Shown piece after piece: positions 12,707-12,990 of a DNA stretch of 12,990 nt. Under the pieces are notes generated by a model. The model did not search any database and was not told where the DNA came from. It saw only the letters and a list, made by a program, of their open reading frames with translations. The position numbers were made by a program, and so were the translations under genes. Source of the stretch: Armatimonadota bacterium (GTDB lineage Bacteria > Armatimonadota > DTGP01 > JAHWJO01); NCBI GenBank assembly GCA_019348365.1, contig JAHWJO010000068.1:1-12990 (forward strand). Reading direction: 5' to 3'. Within the stretch, counting starts at the first letter, position 1; every line of letters begins with the position of its first letter.

Positions 12707-12990
12707 ATGCCGGGGACGGTCCGAGTCTGGACGCTTCAGGACTGGCCGGTGTGGGAAGCCCTCCAGCGGGAAGGGCATCTCTACGTAGACCCGGAGTTGA
12801 TGAGTGAGGAGATGAGCGATTGCAGAGGCTGCTATGAATGGATGCGGGATCAGATGCACCGAAAGCTACTGAGATACGAAGGACATTATCCATGGTGGGC
12901 TTATCACGGGGAGAAACCGGATCTGCGGCAGAATCATGGGAGTTCCTGGAGATGTGAATACGGCTCACGCCATGTCCGGCTGGAGTTGGC
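12707..12990 (+). CDS. DUF3841-like protein (partial, runs off the window)
   Basis: The frame is open from the recO stop to the window end. From ATG at 12707 it reads MPGTVRVWTLQDWPVWEALQ, then GHLYVDPELM, CYEWMRDQM, YPWWAYHGEKPDLR. This pattern, with RVWT at the N-terminus and an YPWWAY-like core before KPDLR, is that of DUF3841, a small cytoplasmic family of unknown function. The start at 12707 matches where that family usually begins, but it lacks a good Shine-Dalgarno site. GTG at 12653, 9 nt after recO, is the alternative and would add 18 residues. Two Cys residues in DCRGC (about 38-41) are not a feature I associate with the family. It may be co-transcribed with recO. The 3' end is outside the window. 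Confidence 0.7.
   Translation, partial: MPGTVRVWTLQDWPVWEALQREGHLYVDPELMSEEMSDCRGCYEWMRDQMHRKLLRYEGHYPWWAYHGEKPDLRQNHGSSWRCEYGSRHVRLEL

Overview
The window comes from a GC-rich bacterial chromosome or large replicon. Most genes have clear Shine-Dalgarno sites; GTG and TTG starts also occur, and all three stop codons are used. The taxon cannot be fixed from sequence alone. A PafA-type phosphatase, a long VIT-VWA surface protein, a Gram-positive-style LexA-box candidate and several families of short dispersed repeats would suit Armatimonadota, Chloroflexota or a Planctomycetes-like lineage. This is a low-confidence impression.

Left block (113-5114, all +): a membrane-anchored periplasmic-binding-protein-like domain protein; a secreted alkaline phosphatase of the PafA type; a membrane-associated coiled-coil protein of unknown function; and a second unknown coiled-coil protein. 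The last three are closely spaced and probably co-transcribed. Two intergenic spacers carry 8-bp repeats: an inverted pair of GTGTGGAT-type arrays before the phosphatase, and a GGGAGTTA array before the fourth gene that fits a G-quadruplex motif.

Middle block (5136-9179, all -): a large exported VIT-VWA protein, followed downstream by an exported thioredoxin-fold-like protein. The latter is interrupted by one in-frame TGA at codon 77, with coding character kept in the same frame on both sides. The spacer between the two genes holds two kinds of widespread dispersed repeat. The VIT-VWA leader contains two mutually exclusive RNA helices, one of which covers its Shine-Dalgarno sequence.

Right block (9180-12990): a 515-base divergent spacer with nested inverted repeats and a candidate sigma70 promoter leads into an overlapping parA-parB pair. 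ParA has an N-terminal MerR-like helix-turn-helix. ParB appears to end in a ribbon-helix-helix-like domain, and the linker of its gene contains two tandem 8-bp palindromes. Next comes recO, behind an extended -10 that lies almost on its start codon and an SOS-box-like palindrome. A DUF3841-like gene then runs off the window end.

I see no tRNA, rRNA, CRISPR array, transposase or integrase. The observations most worth follow-up are the in-frame UGA, the VIT-VWA leader switch, the mosaic ParA/ParB pair and the possible SOS control of recO.
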